Under the pieces are notes generated by a model. It worked only from the letters and a program-made list of their open reading frames with translations, was not told the origin of the DNA and did not search any database. Positions 8,568-17,202 of a stretch of 64,000 bases of DNA are shown here, piece after piece (within the stretch, counting starts at the first letter, position 1; every line of letters begins with the position of its first letter). The stretch covers positions 930,001-994,000 of the forward strand of contig NZ_CP050451.1 of assembly GCF_014171595.1 (NCBI RefSeq), read 5' to 3'. This DNA comes from Massilia sp. Se16.2.3 (GTDB lineage: Bacteria; Pseudomonadota; Gammaproteobacteria; Burkholderiales; Burkholderiaceae_D). The position numbers and the translations under genes are program-made.

Positions 8568-9806
8568 TTAACCGAAGAAGAGGTAGGCAACGAAGATGGC
8601 GGCGACCACGCCCGCGAAGTCGGCAAACAGGCCGCAGGAGATCGCGTAGCGGGTCTTGCGGATGCCTACCGAGCCGAAGTACAGGGCGACGATATAGAAG
8701 GTGGTGTCGGCCGAGCCCTGGAAGATGCAGGCGAGACGGCCGACGAACGAATCCGGGCCGTAGGTCGTCATGGTGTCGATCATCAACGCGCGCGAGCCGC
8801 TGCCCGAGAGCGGCTTCATCAGCGCGGTCGGCAGCGCCGGGATGAAATCGGTGTTCATGCCCAGCTGGACGAATAACCACTCGAAACCGCGCACGACGAA
8901 GTCGAGCACGCCGGCGTTGCGCACCACGCCGATCGCCACCAGCATGCCGACCAGGTAGGGAATGATGGTGAGCGAGGTCTGGATGCCGCCCTTCGCGCCT
9001 TCGATGAACGCTTCATAGACGTTGACGCGCTTCTTCAGGGCGCCGACCATGAAGGTCACGATGATGGTGAACAGGACCAGGTTGGCGGTCACATTCGATA
9101 CCAGCTGAATCTGGTCCTTGGTCAAATAGTTGCTGAAGTAATAGATCAGGCCCCCAATCGCTGCCGTCATCGCCGCGATCCAGCCGCCCAGCACCGGATC
9201 GAACAGGTTGATGCGCTGGCGGATGCCGACGATCATGATGCCGGCCATGGTGGCCACATAGGTCGCGATCAGGCAGGGGATGAAGATATCGGCGGGATTG
9301 GCCGCGCCCAGGATCGCCCGTTGCGCCATGATCGCCAGCGGAATCAGGGTCAGGCCCGAGGTGTGCAGCACCAGGAACATGATCTGGGCGTTACTTGCCT
9401 CGTCCTTGTTCTGGTTCAGGGTTTGCAGGCTTTCCATCGCCTTCAGGCCAAAGGGCGTGGCGGCGTTGTCCAGGCCGAGCAGGTTGGCCGAGAAGTTCAT
9501 CACCATGTGGCCGTTGGCCGGGTGGTCCTTGGGCACTTCCGGAAAAATGCGGGAGAAGAAGGGAGCGATGATGCGTGCCAGCACGTTGATGGCGCCGGCC
9601 TTTTCGCCGATGTTCATGATGCCAAGCCAGAGCGTCATGACGCCGGCCAGCGGCAGGGCGATGTCCATCACCGCCGTCTTGGCCGACGAGAAGGTGCCGT
9701 CGACGATGCGCTTGAAGATTTCCGTGTCGCCGAGGAACAGCCATTGTCCGAGAGCGGCGACGAAGCTGACGAGGAAGAAACCAGTCCAGATGTAATTGAG
9801 AGCCAT
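8568..9806 (-). CDS. SpmAB-type fused nucleoside-recognition (Gate) domain membrane protein
   Basis: 412 residues with about nine hydrophobic helices. The first half (LPLAGVMTLWLGIMNIGEKAG... MNFSANLLGLDNAATPFGLKAM) matches SpmA; the second half (SLTIIPYLVGMLVAIGVVRNAG... FIPALPTALMKPLSGSGSRAL) matches SpmB. The two are separate spore maturation genes in Bacillus but fused in many Proteobacteria. The biochemical function is not established; the Gate domain suggests transport of a nucleoside or small solute. It ends 9 bp before dacB starts and supplies that gene's ribosome binding site at its stop codon, so the two are probably one operon, as the pairing of spmAB with dacB in Bacillus would predict. 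Confidence 0.85.
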   Translation of the reverse strand: MALNYIWTGFFLVSFVAALGQWLFLGDTEIFKRIVDGTFSSAKTAVMDIALPLAGVMTLWLGIMNIGEKAGAINVLARIIAPFFSRIFPEVPKDHPANGHMVMNFSANLLGLDNAATPFGLKAMESLQTLNQNKDEASNAQIMFLVLHTSGLTLIPLAIMAQRAILGAANPADIFIPCLIATYVATMAGIMIVGIRQRINLFDPVLGGWIAAMTAAIGGLIYYFSNYLTKDQIQLVSNVTANLVLFTIIVTFMVGALKKRVNVYEAFIEGAKGGIQTSLTIIPYLVGMLVAIGVVRNAGVLDFVVRGFEWLFVQLGMNTDFIPALPTALMKPLSGSGSRALMIDTMTTYGPDSFVGRLACIFQGSADTTFYIVALYFGSVGIRKTRYAISCGLFADFAGVVAAIFVAYLFFG

Positions 9807-9913
9807 GAGTCAGTCCAAATGCGGGCGCATTGCCCCGGGCAGTGCCGCTGGGGGATGCCAGGGCGCTTGCCACGCGTTGTATGGCCGCCTGATCCGCCGA
9901 TAGCGCGCGATCA

Positions 9914-9972
9914 TTGCAGCTTTCCTGCGCACGATTGTGCAGCGGAGAGTATAGGCGCAGAGCAAGCTGCAA
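9914..9972. promoter_or_regulatory. Inverted repeat in the divergent spmAB-like / peptide-binding-protein promoter region
   Basis: TTGCAGCTT (9914-9922) and AAGCTGCAA (9964-9972) are perfect 9-bp inverted arms about 41 bp apart, in the 277-bp gap between two divergent genes. A shared operator or a leader hairpin is possible; no cognate regulator is identified. Confidence 0.25.
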
Positions 9973-10083
9973 GGATGAAAGAATGCAGTTGCGCCATGCG
10001 GAAAAGTTATGTGTGCCGGGTTGCGTTTGCTGTCGTGCCTTGTCGCGCATATGATACGCAAGGCCCAACCACGACCTCCACAC

Positions 10084-11895
10084 ATGAGACTTTGCACGGC
10101 CTGCTCTTCCTTGTTGCTTGCACTTGGCGCGCTGATGCCGTCCTTGCCATGCACCGCGCAGGCGGCTGGGGGAGCAGGCGCGGACACGGGTACGCCGAAA
10201 GTGCTGCACATCTTCCTGTCCACCAGCGAAACCGGCCTCGATCCGGCGGTGGCGTCCGATAATGCCACCCTGTCGCTGCTGGAAAACCTGTTCGACCCGC
10301 TGCTGCGCTACGACTACCTGGCGCGCCCGGCTCGGCTGCGCGGCAATACGGCGACCGCCCTGCCCGAGGTCAGCGCCGACGGCCGCACCTACACCTTTCG
10401 CATCCGTCCCGGTATCTATTTCACACCTGACCCGGCTTTTAAAGCGAGCAAGCGCGAGATGACGGCGGCAGACTATGTATATAGCCTGAAACGCCTGTAC
10501 GACCCGGCGCTGAAATCGCCCTGGTTGTATATGTTCGACGGCAAGATCGAAGGCGACGCGGTATTGAAGCGCCGCTTCGATGTCGACGCCGACGTACCCG
10601 GCCTGCAGGCGCCGGACCGCTACACGCTGCGCATCCGCTTGGCGGCGCCCGACAACAATTTCCTGTTTTATATGGCAACGCCCGCCTCAGGCGTGGTCGC
10701 GCGCGAAGTCATCGAAGCGTATCCCGGCCAGGCCGGCAACCATCCGGTCGGCACCGGTCCCTTCATGGTCGGCGACTGGAAGCGCAGCGACCGCATCGTG
10801 CTGCTGGCCAACCCCGCCTCGACGGCCGTGTTCCACGCGCAGCCGGGGACGAATCCGGAAGACCGCGCGATTGCGGCCGCCCTGGAGGGCAAGCGCCTGC
10901 CGCGGGTCGACCGGGTAGAGGTCAAGATCGCCGAGGAATTCCAGGGCCGCATGCTCGGTTTCCTGAACGGCGAATACGATTACCTGGAGCAGGTGCCGGA
11001 ATCGATGACGGACATGGTCATTCGCAATGGCCAGCTCAAACCCGAGTTGGCCGCACGCGGCATGCAGCTGTCGCGTTTCCCCGTGCTACAGACCTATTAC
11101 ATGTGGATGAACATGAACGATCCGGTGCTGGGCGGCTACAGTCGCGACCGGATCGCCCTGCGCCGCGCGATCGCGCTGGCCTACAACAGTGCCGAGGACA
11201 TCGCGCTATTGAAGAAGGGCTTTGCCATCAAGGCCGAGTCGCCGCTGCCGCCGAATGTGCTCGGCTACGATCCGCACTACCGCAGTCCCGTCCCCTACGA
11301 CCCGGCGCTGGCGAACGCCCTGCTCGACCGCCACGGGTATGGCAAGCGCGACGCCGAGGGCTTTCGGCGCGCACCGAACGGGCAGCCGCTGACGCTGACC
11401 ATGCACAGCGAAGCGACCGTAGGCGGGCGCCTGCGCGACGAACTGTGGAGAAAATGCCTGAATTCCATCGGACTGCGCGTGGTGTTCAAGTCCGACAAGA
11501 AGACGGAGATCATCAAGGCCTCGCGCCTGGGCCAGGTGACGATGTTCGAAAGTAACTGGATCGCGGATTTCCCAGACGGCGACAATTTTTACCAGCTGCT
11601 GTACGGCCCCAATGCCGGCCGCGCCAACTACGCGCGCTTCAACTTGCCCGCCTATAACGAACGCTATGAAGCGGCGCGCCAGCTCCGGGACGGCCCTGCA
11701 CGCCAGAAGCTGTATGGCGAAATGAACCAGCTGATCCACGCCTATAACCCCTGGGTACCGCTGACCCATGTGCTGTCGGCCGATCTGCGGCACCCGTGGC
11801 TAAAAAACTACAAGCGCCATCCAGTGGAATTCACCAACTGGCGCTACCTGGACATCGATGTTGCGCAAAGGGCACGCTCGACCCGGCAGCCTTGA
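10084..11895 (+). CDS. Family-5 extracellular solute-binding protein (OppA/DppA/MppA-like) of a peptide ABC transporter
   Basis: 603 residues. The start at ATG 10084 gives a clean signal peptide (MRLCTACSSLLLALGALM... CTAQA); longer starts at 10009 and 10051 do not. The mature protein shows the SBP_bac_5 framework: SETGLDPA near the N-terminus, TYTFRIRPGIYFTPDP, HPVGTGPFMVGDWKR and AIALAYN in the middle lobe. No permease or ATPase gene follows, so it is an orphan binding protein whose partners are elsewhere. Given the cell-wall genes around it, muropeptide or oligopeptide uptake is plausible but unproven. Confidence 0.85.
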   Translation: MRLCTACSSLLLALGALMPSLPCTAQAAGGAGADTGTPKVLHIFLSTSETGLDPAVASDNATLSLLENLFDPLLRYDYLARPARLRGNTATALPEVSADGRTYTFRIRPGIYFTPDPAFKASKREMTAADYVYSLKRLYDPALKSPWLYMFDGKIEGDAVLKRRFDVDADVPGLQAPDRYTLRIRLAAPDNNFLFYMATPASGVVAREVIEAYPGQAGNHPVGTGPFMVGDWKRSDRIVLLANPASTAVFHAQPGTNPEDRAIAAALEGKRLPRVDRVEVKIAEEFQGRMLGFLNGEYDYLEQVPESMTDMVIRNGQLKPELAARGMQLSRFPVLQTYYMWMNMNDPVLGGYSRDRIALRRAIALAYNSAEDIALLKKGFAIKAESPLPPNVLGYDPHYRSPVPYDPALANALLDRHGYGKRDAEGFRRAPNGQPLTLTMHSEATVGGRLRDELWRKCLNSIGLRVVFKSDKKTEIIKASRLGQVTMFESNWIADFPDGDNFYQLLYGPNAGRANYARFNLPAYNERYEAARQLRDGPARQKLYGEMNQLIHAYNPWVPLTHVLSADLRHPWLKNYKRHPVEFTNWRYLDIDVAQRARSTRQP

Positions 11896-12086
11896 TAGAA
11901 AGTGTGAGTTTTCCCTCTATTAACATTCCCGGAAGTTATACTTCCCGCCGGTTATTTCATTGGATGGCGCCACACCCCGCGCGTACTCTCGAAACGAACC
12001 ATGCCGTCATGACATGGCGGACCCAACAAGCGACGCACCGCCGCATTATCCACAGATCAAGATCGCGACACCTTAGGAGAGACCGC

Positions 12087-14858
12087 GTGAAGTTAAAGAA
12101 GCTAGCACATCTGATTGCCCTGATCGGGGCAGTAAGCCCGGCAGTCGCACAGGAGCTGCAACAGAACACCCCGATGGCGCGCGTCGAGGTGACCGGCAGC
12201 AGCATCAAGCGCATTGCCAGGGAAGGCGCGCTGCCGGTGCAGGTGATCACCTTCGACCAGATCCAGAAGCAGGGCATCACGACCACTGAAGAGCTGGTGC
12301 GGACGATTTCGGCCAACGGTACCGGTGCCGACAACATGACCTCCGGTAATAACGTCTTCGGCGCCGATGCCGACCGCGTCAGCGGCGGCGCCTCGTTCGC
12401 TTCGCTGCGCGGCCTCGGCCCGAACAGCACGCTGGTGCTGCTCAACGGCCGCCGCATCGCCACCCACGGCGGCAGCGGCAAGGCGGTCGACCTGAATTCG
12501 ATCCCGCTCTCCGCGATTGCCCGCGTCGAGATCCTCAAGGATGGCGCCTCCGCGATCTACGGTACCGATGCGGTTGGCGGCGTCGTCAACTTCATCCTGC
12601 GCACCAATTACCGGGGCATCGAAGCGTCGGCCACCGTCAACGCCACCGAAGCCGGCGGCGGCACTACCCGCCGTGCCACCCTGCTGGCCGGTCATGGCGA
12701 CCTGGACAAAGACCGCTTCAACGTCATGGCGGCGGTCACGGTCGACAAGAACGACATGCTGCACTCGCACCAGCGCGGCTTCGCCAACGGCTTCCAGCCG
12801 CAGCGCGGCCTGTCGCCGGACACCACCGGCACGCCGTTCGCGAACCAGCTCAGTGGCGCGGGCACGGCGCTGGGCGCGAACTTCACGGTACCGGGCGACG
12901 CCACCAAATACCTGCAGGCCAACCTGCTGAGCTTCCAGAACAAGTGCGACACGATTCCCTACATGTCGCAATACCAGAGCCAGCTCTGGCCGGACGTCAC
13001 GCCGGTGACGCGCACGCGCTTCTCCTGCGCCTATGACTACGGCGCCGACTACGTCATGATGCCGCCGGCCGAGCGCGCCAACGCGATCGCCCGCGGTTCC
13101 TTCCAGATCGCGCCGGGCCATCGCCTGTTCGTCGAAGGCATGGCCTCGCGCTCGCAGGTGACGTCGATCCTGACGCCAATGCAGATCTCGGCCTCGCTGG
13201 CCAACGGCGCCGTCTACCCTGTCGGCGGCCCGTACTACCAGGACCTGTCGCAATACGTCGCCACCTTCGATAGAACGAAGCCGATCGCCTACAAGTGGCG
13301 CGCCGTCGATTTCGGCAACCGCGAGATGGACAACACCACCGACAGCGCACGCCTGCTGGTCGGCCTCGAGGGCACCGTCGACAAGTGGGACTACAAGCTC
13401 GGCCTGTCGCGCGCGATCAGCAAGACGCAAACCACGCTGACGAACGGCTATGCCTACACCACGCCGATGTACCAGGCGCTGGGCACCGGCAAGATCAATC
13501 CCTGGCTCGCTCCCGGCCAGACCCAGACCGCCGAGGCGATGGCGCTGATCGAGTCGACCAAGTTCCGTGGCGACCTGCAGCACGGCCGCACCTCGCTGAC
13601 CCAGCTCGACGGTTCCGTGTCGGGCGAAGTGTTCAACCTGCCGGCCGGCGCCGCCGCCGCTGCCGTCGGTTTCGACCTGCGCCGCGAAGGCTATGGCTAT
13701 GGCCAGGATGCCGACGCCACGGTCGTCTGGCAGGCGCCGGGCAACGCCGCCCTGCAGGAAGCCACGCGCGACGTCAAGGCCGTGTATGCCGAGCTGATCC
13801 TGCCGGTATTCAAAAACCTGGAAGTCCAGCTGGCCGTGCGCCGCGACGACTACAGCGTGATCGGCGCGACCACCAATCCGAAGGTCGCCTTCCGCTTCCA
13901 GCCGGCGAGCTGGCTGCTCTTCCGCGGTTCGGCCAACAAGGGCTTCCTGGCGCCGAGCTTCACCCAGCTGTATTCGGCCTCCCTCGACGGCGAACTGCCG
14001 AACGGGACGATCGATCCGGTCGGCTGCCCGCTGAACCCGGGGAACCCCGACTACTGCGCCATCGCGCGCCTCGACTTCAAGGCCGGCGGCAATTCGTCGC
14101 TGCGTCCGGAGACCTCGAAGCAGGGTACGCTGGGTGTGGTGGTCGAGCCGGTCAAGGGCTTCTCGGCTTCGCTCGACTACTGGATGATCAACACCCAGGA
14201 CAAGATCCTGAACCGCACCCCACAGGTCATCCTCGCGAACCAGCCCGCGCTGGCGGAAAACGTGATCCGCAACCCGGCCAACGGCGCCAACATCGGCACC
14301 ATCGAGTACGTGCGTTCGGGCTGGATCAATGCCGGTGGCGCCAAGACGCGCGGGCTTGACCTCGGCCTGCGTGCCGACGGCAAGTGGACCGACGTGAAGT
14401 GGAGCGCCGCCCTGGACGGTACCTGGACCCAGAGCTTCAAGTTCGCCGAGATCGCCGGCCAGCCGTACAAGGAATACGTTGGCCAGTTCTACACGCGCGA
14501 CCTGTACCTGCGCTGGAAGCACAGCGCGACGCTGACGGCCACCCGCGGGGACTGGAGCGCCATGCTGAGCAACTACTTCGCCAGCGGCTACAAGGACCAG
14601 GTACCGAACGGCGGCAAGGGCACGCCGCCGGCTGGCTTCGATCCGGACGTGTCGAGCTATACCCGCTTCGGCCTGTCGACGACCTACACCGGCTTCAAGA
14701 ACACGTCGATCACTTTCGGCATCCAGAACCTGTTCGACCGCGACCCGCCGTTCACGGCGCACAACGTCGACGAAGTCGTCGGTGCCGGCTGGGATCCGCG
14801 CGTGGCCGATCCACGCGGCCGTTCGTACTCGCTGACGCTGAAGTACACCTTCCTCTGA
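12087..14858 (+). CDS. TonB-dependent outer-membrane receptor
   Basis: 923 residues from GTG 12087, preceded by TAGGAGAG; the upstream in-frame extension overlaps the previous gene and lacks a signal peptide. A signal ends near SPAVAQ. The plug domain covers ~45-180 (LPVQVITFDQIQKQGITT; STLVLLNGRRIATHG; ARVEILKDGASAIYGTDAVG). The rest is a 22-strand barrel ending in LTLKYTFL, where the usual terminal aromatic is one residue in. The ligand is unknown; it sits between a peptide-binding protein and an LD-carboxypeptidase, so peptide or muropeptide uptake is possible. A terminator follows. Confidence 0.9.
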   Translation: MKLKKLAHLIALIGAVSPAVAQELQQNTPMARVEVTGSSIKRIAREGALPVQVITFDQIQKQGITTTEELVRTISANGTGADNMTSGNNVFGADADRVSGGASFASLRGLGPNSTLVLLNGRRIATHGGSGKAVDLNSIPLSAIARVEILKDGASAIYGTDAVGGVVNFILRTNYRGIEASATVNATEAGGGTTRRATLLAGHGDLDKDRFNVMAAVTVDKNDMLHSHQRGFANGFQPQRGLSPDTTGTPFANQLSGAGTALGANFTVPGDATKYLQANLLSFQNKCDTIPYMSQYQSQLWPDVTPVTRTRFSCAYDYGADYVMMPPAERANAIARGSFQIAPGHRLFVEGMASRSQVTSILTPMQISASLANGAVYPVGGPYYQDLSQYVATFDRTKPIAYKWRAVDFGNREMDNTTDSARLLVGLEGTVDKWDYKLGLSRAISKTQTTLTNGYAYTTPMYQALGTGKINPWLAPGQTQTAEAMALIESTKFRGDLQHGRTSLTQLDGSVSGEVFNLPAGAAAAAVGFDLRREGYGYGQDADATVVWQAPGNAALQEATRDVKAVYAELILPVFKNLEVQLAVRRDDYSVIGATTNPKVAFRFQPASWLLFRGSANKGFLAPSFTQLYSASLDGELPNGTIDPVGCPLNPGNPDYCAIARLDFKAGGNSSLRPETSKQGTLGVVVEPVKGFSASLDYWMINTQDKILNRTPQVILANQPALAENVIRNPANGANIGTIEYVRSGWINAGGAKTRGLDLGLRADGKWTDVKWSAALDGTWTQSFKFAEIAGQPYKEYVGQFYTRDLYLRWKHSATLTATRGDWSAMLSNYFASGYKDQVPNGGKGTPPAGFDPDVSSYTRFGLSTTYTGFKNTSITFGIQNLFDRDPPFTAHNVDEVVGAGWDPRVADPRGRSYSLTLKYTFL

Positions 14859-14872
14859 TCGCAGGAGGCGAT

Positions 14873-14916
14873 AAGCTGCAGGCAGGGCGAACACGCGCCT
14901 GGCCTGCAGCTTTTTT
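14873..14916 (+). terminator. Rho-independent terminator of the TonB-receptor gene
   Basis: Perfect 11-bp stem AAGCTGCAGGC / GCCTGCAGCTT with an 18-base loop, running directly into a T6 tract, 15 bases after the stop codon. Confidence 0.85.
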
Positions 14917-14945
14917 CATTTCCGATTCCCGCCACCACGCCATCG

Positions 14946-16067
14946 ATGCCCACGTTCCGCAGCCCGCCTCCGCAGGGTGAACCTCTTCTCGGCGAAGCGC
15001 TGGGCAGGCGCGCGTTTTGCGCCCGCCTGGCGGCGCTGGCGCTGGCGGGCAGCTGCGCGCCAGCCCTGGCCGCGCCGCGCAGGGCTGGACGTCGCACAAC
15101 GCACCACGCCATGACAACCCTGATCAAACCCCCACGCCTGCGCCAGGGAGACGGCGTCGCCCTGATCGCGCCCGGCGGCTACGCCACCGACAAGCTGATC
15201 GCCAAGGCCCGCGCGAATATCGAGCAACTGGGACTGCGCGTGCACGAAGGCGCGCACCTGCGCGAGGTGTACGGCAACTATGGCGGCACCGTCGAACAGC
15301 GCCTGGCGGACCTGCACGCCGCTTTCGCGAACCCCGACGTGAAGATGATCTGGCCGATCCGCGGCGGCTCCGGCTGCATCTCGCTGCTGGCGCACCTCGA
15401 TTACGCGCTGATCCGTGCTAACCCGAAAATCCTGTTGGGCTACTCCGACATCACGGCGCTGCACCTGGCCATCCTGAGGCATGCGGGCCTGGTGAGCTTC
15501 CACGGGCCGGTGGCCTCGTCCACGCTGAGCGACTACACGCGCGAGCACATGCTGGCGGTGCTGTCCGATCCGCAGCCGAGCTACACGATTCCGATGGCAC
15601 TGGAAAACAGCCGGCGCGCCCTGGAAAAACCCCATTTCGGCCTGCACACCGTGCACGGCGGCGTGGCGACCGGCCCCCTCGTGGGCGGCAACCTGAGCCT
15701 GGTGGCGGCGCTGGCCGGCACGCCCTATGCGGCCGATTTCAAGGACAGCATCCTGTTCCTGGAAGAGGTCAACGAGGCGCCCTACCGGATCGACCGCTGG
15801 ATGACTCAGCTCGACCTGTCCGGCGGCTTGTCAAAAGCGGCGGCGCTGATGGTGGGCATCTGCGACGACTGCGGCCCGGAGCATGAAGAGATTTCGCTGA
15901 CGCTGGAACAGACGCTCGACCTCCACCTGCAGCCGCTGGCGATTCCCGCCGTGACCGGCTATTCGATCGGGCATATCCGCGACCAGTTCACGGTCCCGAT
16001 GGGTATCCGCGCCACGCTCGATACGGAGCGGCAGACGTTGACGTTGCTGGAAGCGGCCGTCAGCTGA
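14946..16067 (+). CDS. LD-carboxypeptidase, peptidase S66 (LdcA/MccF family) with probable Tat signal
   Basis: 373 residues from ATG 14946. The S66 catalytic elements are visible: nucleophile Ser in LLGYSDITALH, Glu in LFLEEVNEAPYR and His in GYSIGHIRDQ. LdcA removes the terminal D-Ala from tetrapeptides in wall recycling. The first 45 residues contain a twin-arginine hydrophobic leader (GRRAFCARLAALALAG, Arg21-Arg22; A-x-A near 40-43), so this copy is probably exported, unlike cytoplasmic LdcA. Starting at ATG 15111 (MTTLIKPPRLRQGD) would give the usual cytoplasmic form, so the location rests on the start choice. tatABC lies at 61.9-63.4 kb. Confidence 0.86.
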   Translation: MPTFRSPPPQGEPLLGEALGRRAFCARLAALALAGSCAPALAAPRRAGRRTTHHAMTTLIKPPRLRQGDGVALIAPGGYATDKLIAKARANIEQLGLRVHEGAHLREVYGNYGGTVEQRLADLHAAFANPDVKMIWPIRGGSGCISLLAHLDYALIRANPKILLGYSDITALHLAILRHAGLVSFHGPVASSTLSDYTREHMLAVLSDPQPSYTIPMALENSRRALEKPHFGLHTVHGGVATGPLVGGNLSLVAALAGTPYAADFKDSILFLEEVNEAPYRIDRWMTQLDLSGGLSKAAALMVGICDDCGPEHEEISLTLEQTLDLHLQPLAIPAVTGYSIGHIRDQFTVPMGIRATLDTERQTLTLLEAAVS

Positions 16068-16088
16068 CCGGCGTCACGCTGCGGCGCG

Positions 16089-17201
16089 TCAGCGGAACAT
16101 GGGAGGCCGAACGTCGTCAATGGTGTCTACCACCGTAAAACTGTAATAGGTTGCATACGCCATCTCACAGGGCGCCCCCCGGCACATGGCAGGTTTGTAC
16201 TCATCGAGCATCATCACGCTGGCGATATACTTGACCAGTTTTTCCCCGTCTTCCTGGTCTTCCAGGGTCGGTTTGCGCAAGACCATCGCCTGCTTTGCCT
16301 TGCCGTCCGCGCCGACGATGATGCGAATTAACAGGTCACCTACCGCGTTGCCCGCGGAGTGATTGAGCTTGTGAACCGCTTCGAATACCTTGCGCGTCCC
16401 ATTGCGTGGATAAGGTGGGTCGTCACCCTGTTCAAGCGCGGGGTATTGAATACGGACCCTGTTGCGCTGTCCTTCGGTTAGGGCTTCCCAGGTCGCGTCA
16501 ACCGGGGTGGGTCCCGTCACCGGGTATGCCCCTGGCTTAGTAGTGCTGAAATAGGGAGTAGAGTCGATTACCGGCGCCGGAATTCCGGCGGGACGGCCAT
16601 CTTCGAACTGACCATCGAACTTGCGATTGCTTCCGGCAAAGGTCATGATCCCACGTCCATGCGGCTTGTCGTCTTTCCACTGGCCGGCGTAGCTGCCGCC
16701 GAGGCTATAGGTCGCCTCGCCCCAGCCGTTGAGCTGGCCGTTCTTCCACTCGCCCTTGAACTCGGAGCGGTCGTAGCGCACCAGGATCCCTTTACCTTCA
16801 TACTTGTTGTCGATCACGTCGCCTTCGTACTGGTTGCCGTTCACGAATTCGATATAGCCGTTCCCATGCGGCTTGCCGCGGCGCAGTGTGCCGGTATAGG
16901 TATAACTTACGGTCTTCAGCTCGCCTTCGCCCTGCAGCTCGCCACGCAGCAGGCTGCCTTTCAATGCATAGCGGCGGCCTTTCTCGTCCTTCCATTCCAG
17001 CGTGCCCGTGCCGCTGGCGAAACCGTCCTTGCACATCCCGTTCCAGTCAACCCGGTTCTCGCGCGGAGCCGGCTCCAGCGGGGCAATCTGGCAATCGTCG
17101 GTACCGGCATGACCGGCAAGGCGCGCCGGCGCAGCCAGTGCCTCCGGCATCGCGGCAAGGCCAAGCAGCAGGGGCAGGATAGCCGTCTTCATCATGGCCA
17201 T
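16089..17201 (-). CDS. MORN-repeat protein with TonB-C-like C-terminal domain (copy 2)
   Basis: 370 residues from ATG 17201, with AAGGA upstream at the end of the preceding gene. A signal peptide ends near EALA. Residues ~90-200 carry at least four MORN units (YTGTLRRGKPHGNGYIEF, YEGDVIDNKYEGKGI, FKGEWKNGQLNGWGEA, YAGQWKDDKPHGRGIMTF). The C-terminal ~110 residues (DDPPYPRNGT... LLIRIIVGADGKAKQAMV... EYKPAMCRG) resemble the TonB C-terminal fold. It is a clear paralogue of the adjacent upstream gene. A periplasmic or surface role is likely; the function is unknown. Confidence 0.78.
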   Translation of the reverse strand: MAMMKTAILPLLLGLAAMPEALAAPARLAGHAGTDDCQIAPLEPAPRENRVDWNGMCKDGFASGTGTLEWKDEKGRRYALKGSLLRGELQGEGELKTVSYTYTGTLRRGKPHGNGYIEFVNGNQYEGDVIDNKYEGKGILVRYDRSEFKGEWKNGQLNGWGEATYSLGGSYAGQWKDDKPHGRGIMTFAGSNRKFDGQFEDGRPAGIPAPVIDSTPYFSTTKPGAYPVTGPTPVDATWEALTEGQRNRVRIQYPALEQGDDPPYPRNGTRKVFEAVHKLNHSAGNAVGDLLIRIIVGADGKAKQAMVLRKPTLEDQEDGEKLVKYIASVMMLDEYKPAMCRGAPCEMAYATYYSFTVVDTIDDVRPPMFR

Positions 17202-17202
17202 A

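Noticed and set aside
12102..14894. 930-codon minus-strand open frame over the TonB receptor
   Set aside because: Shadow of the receptor; no start signal and no recognisable domain.
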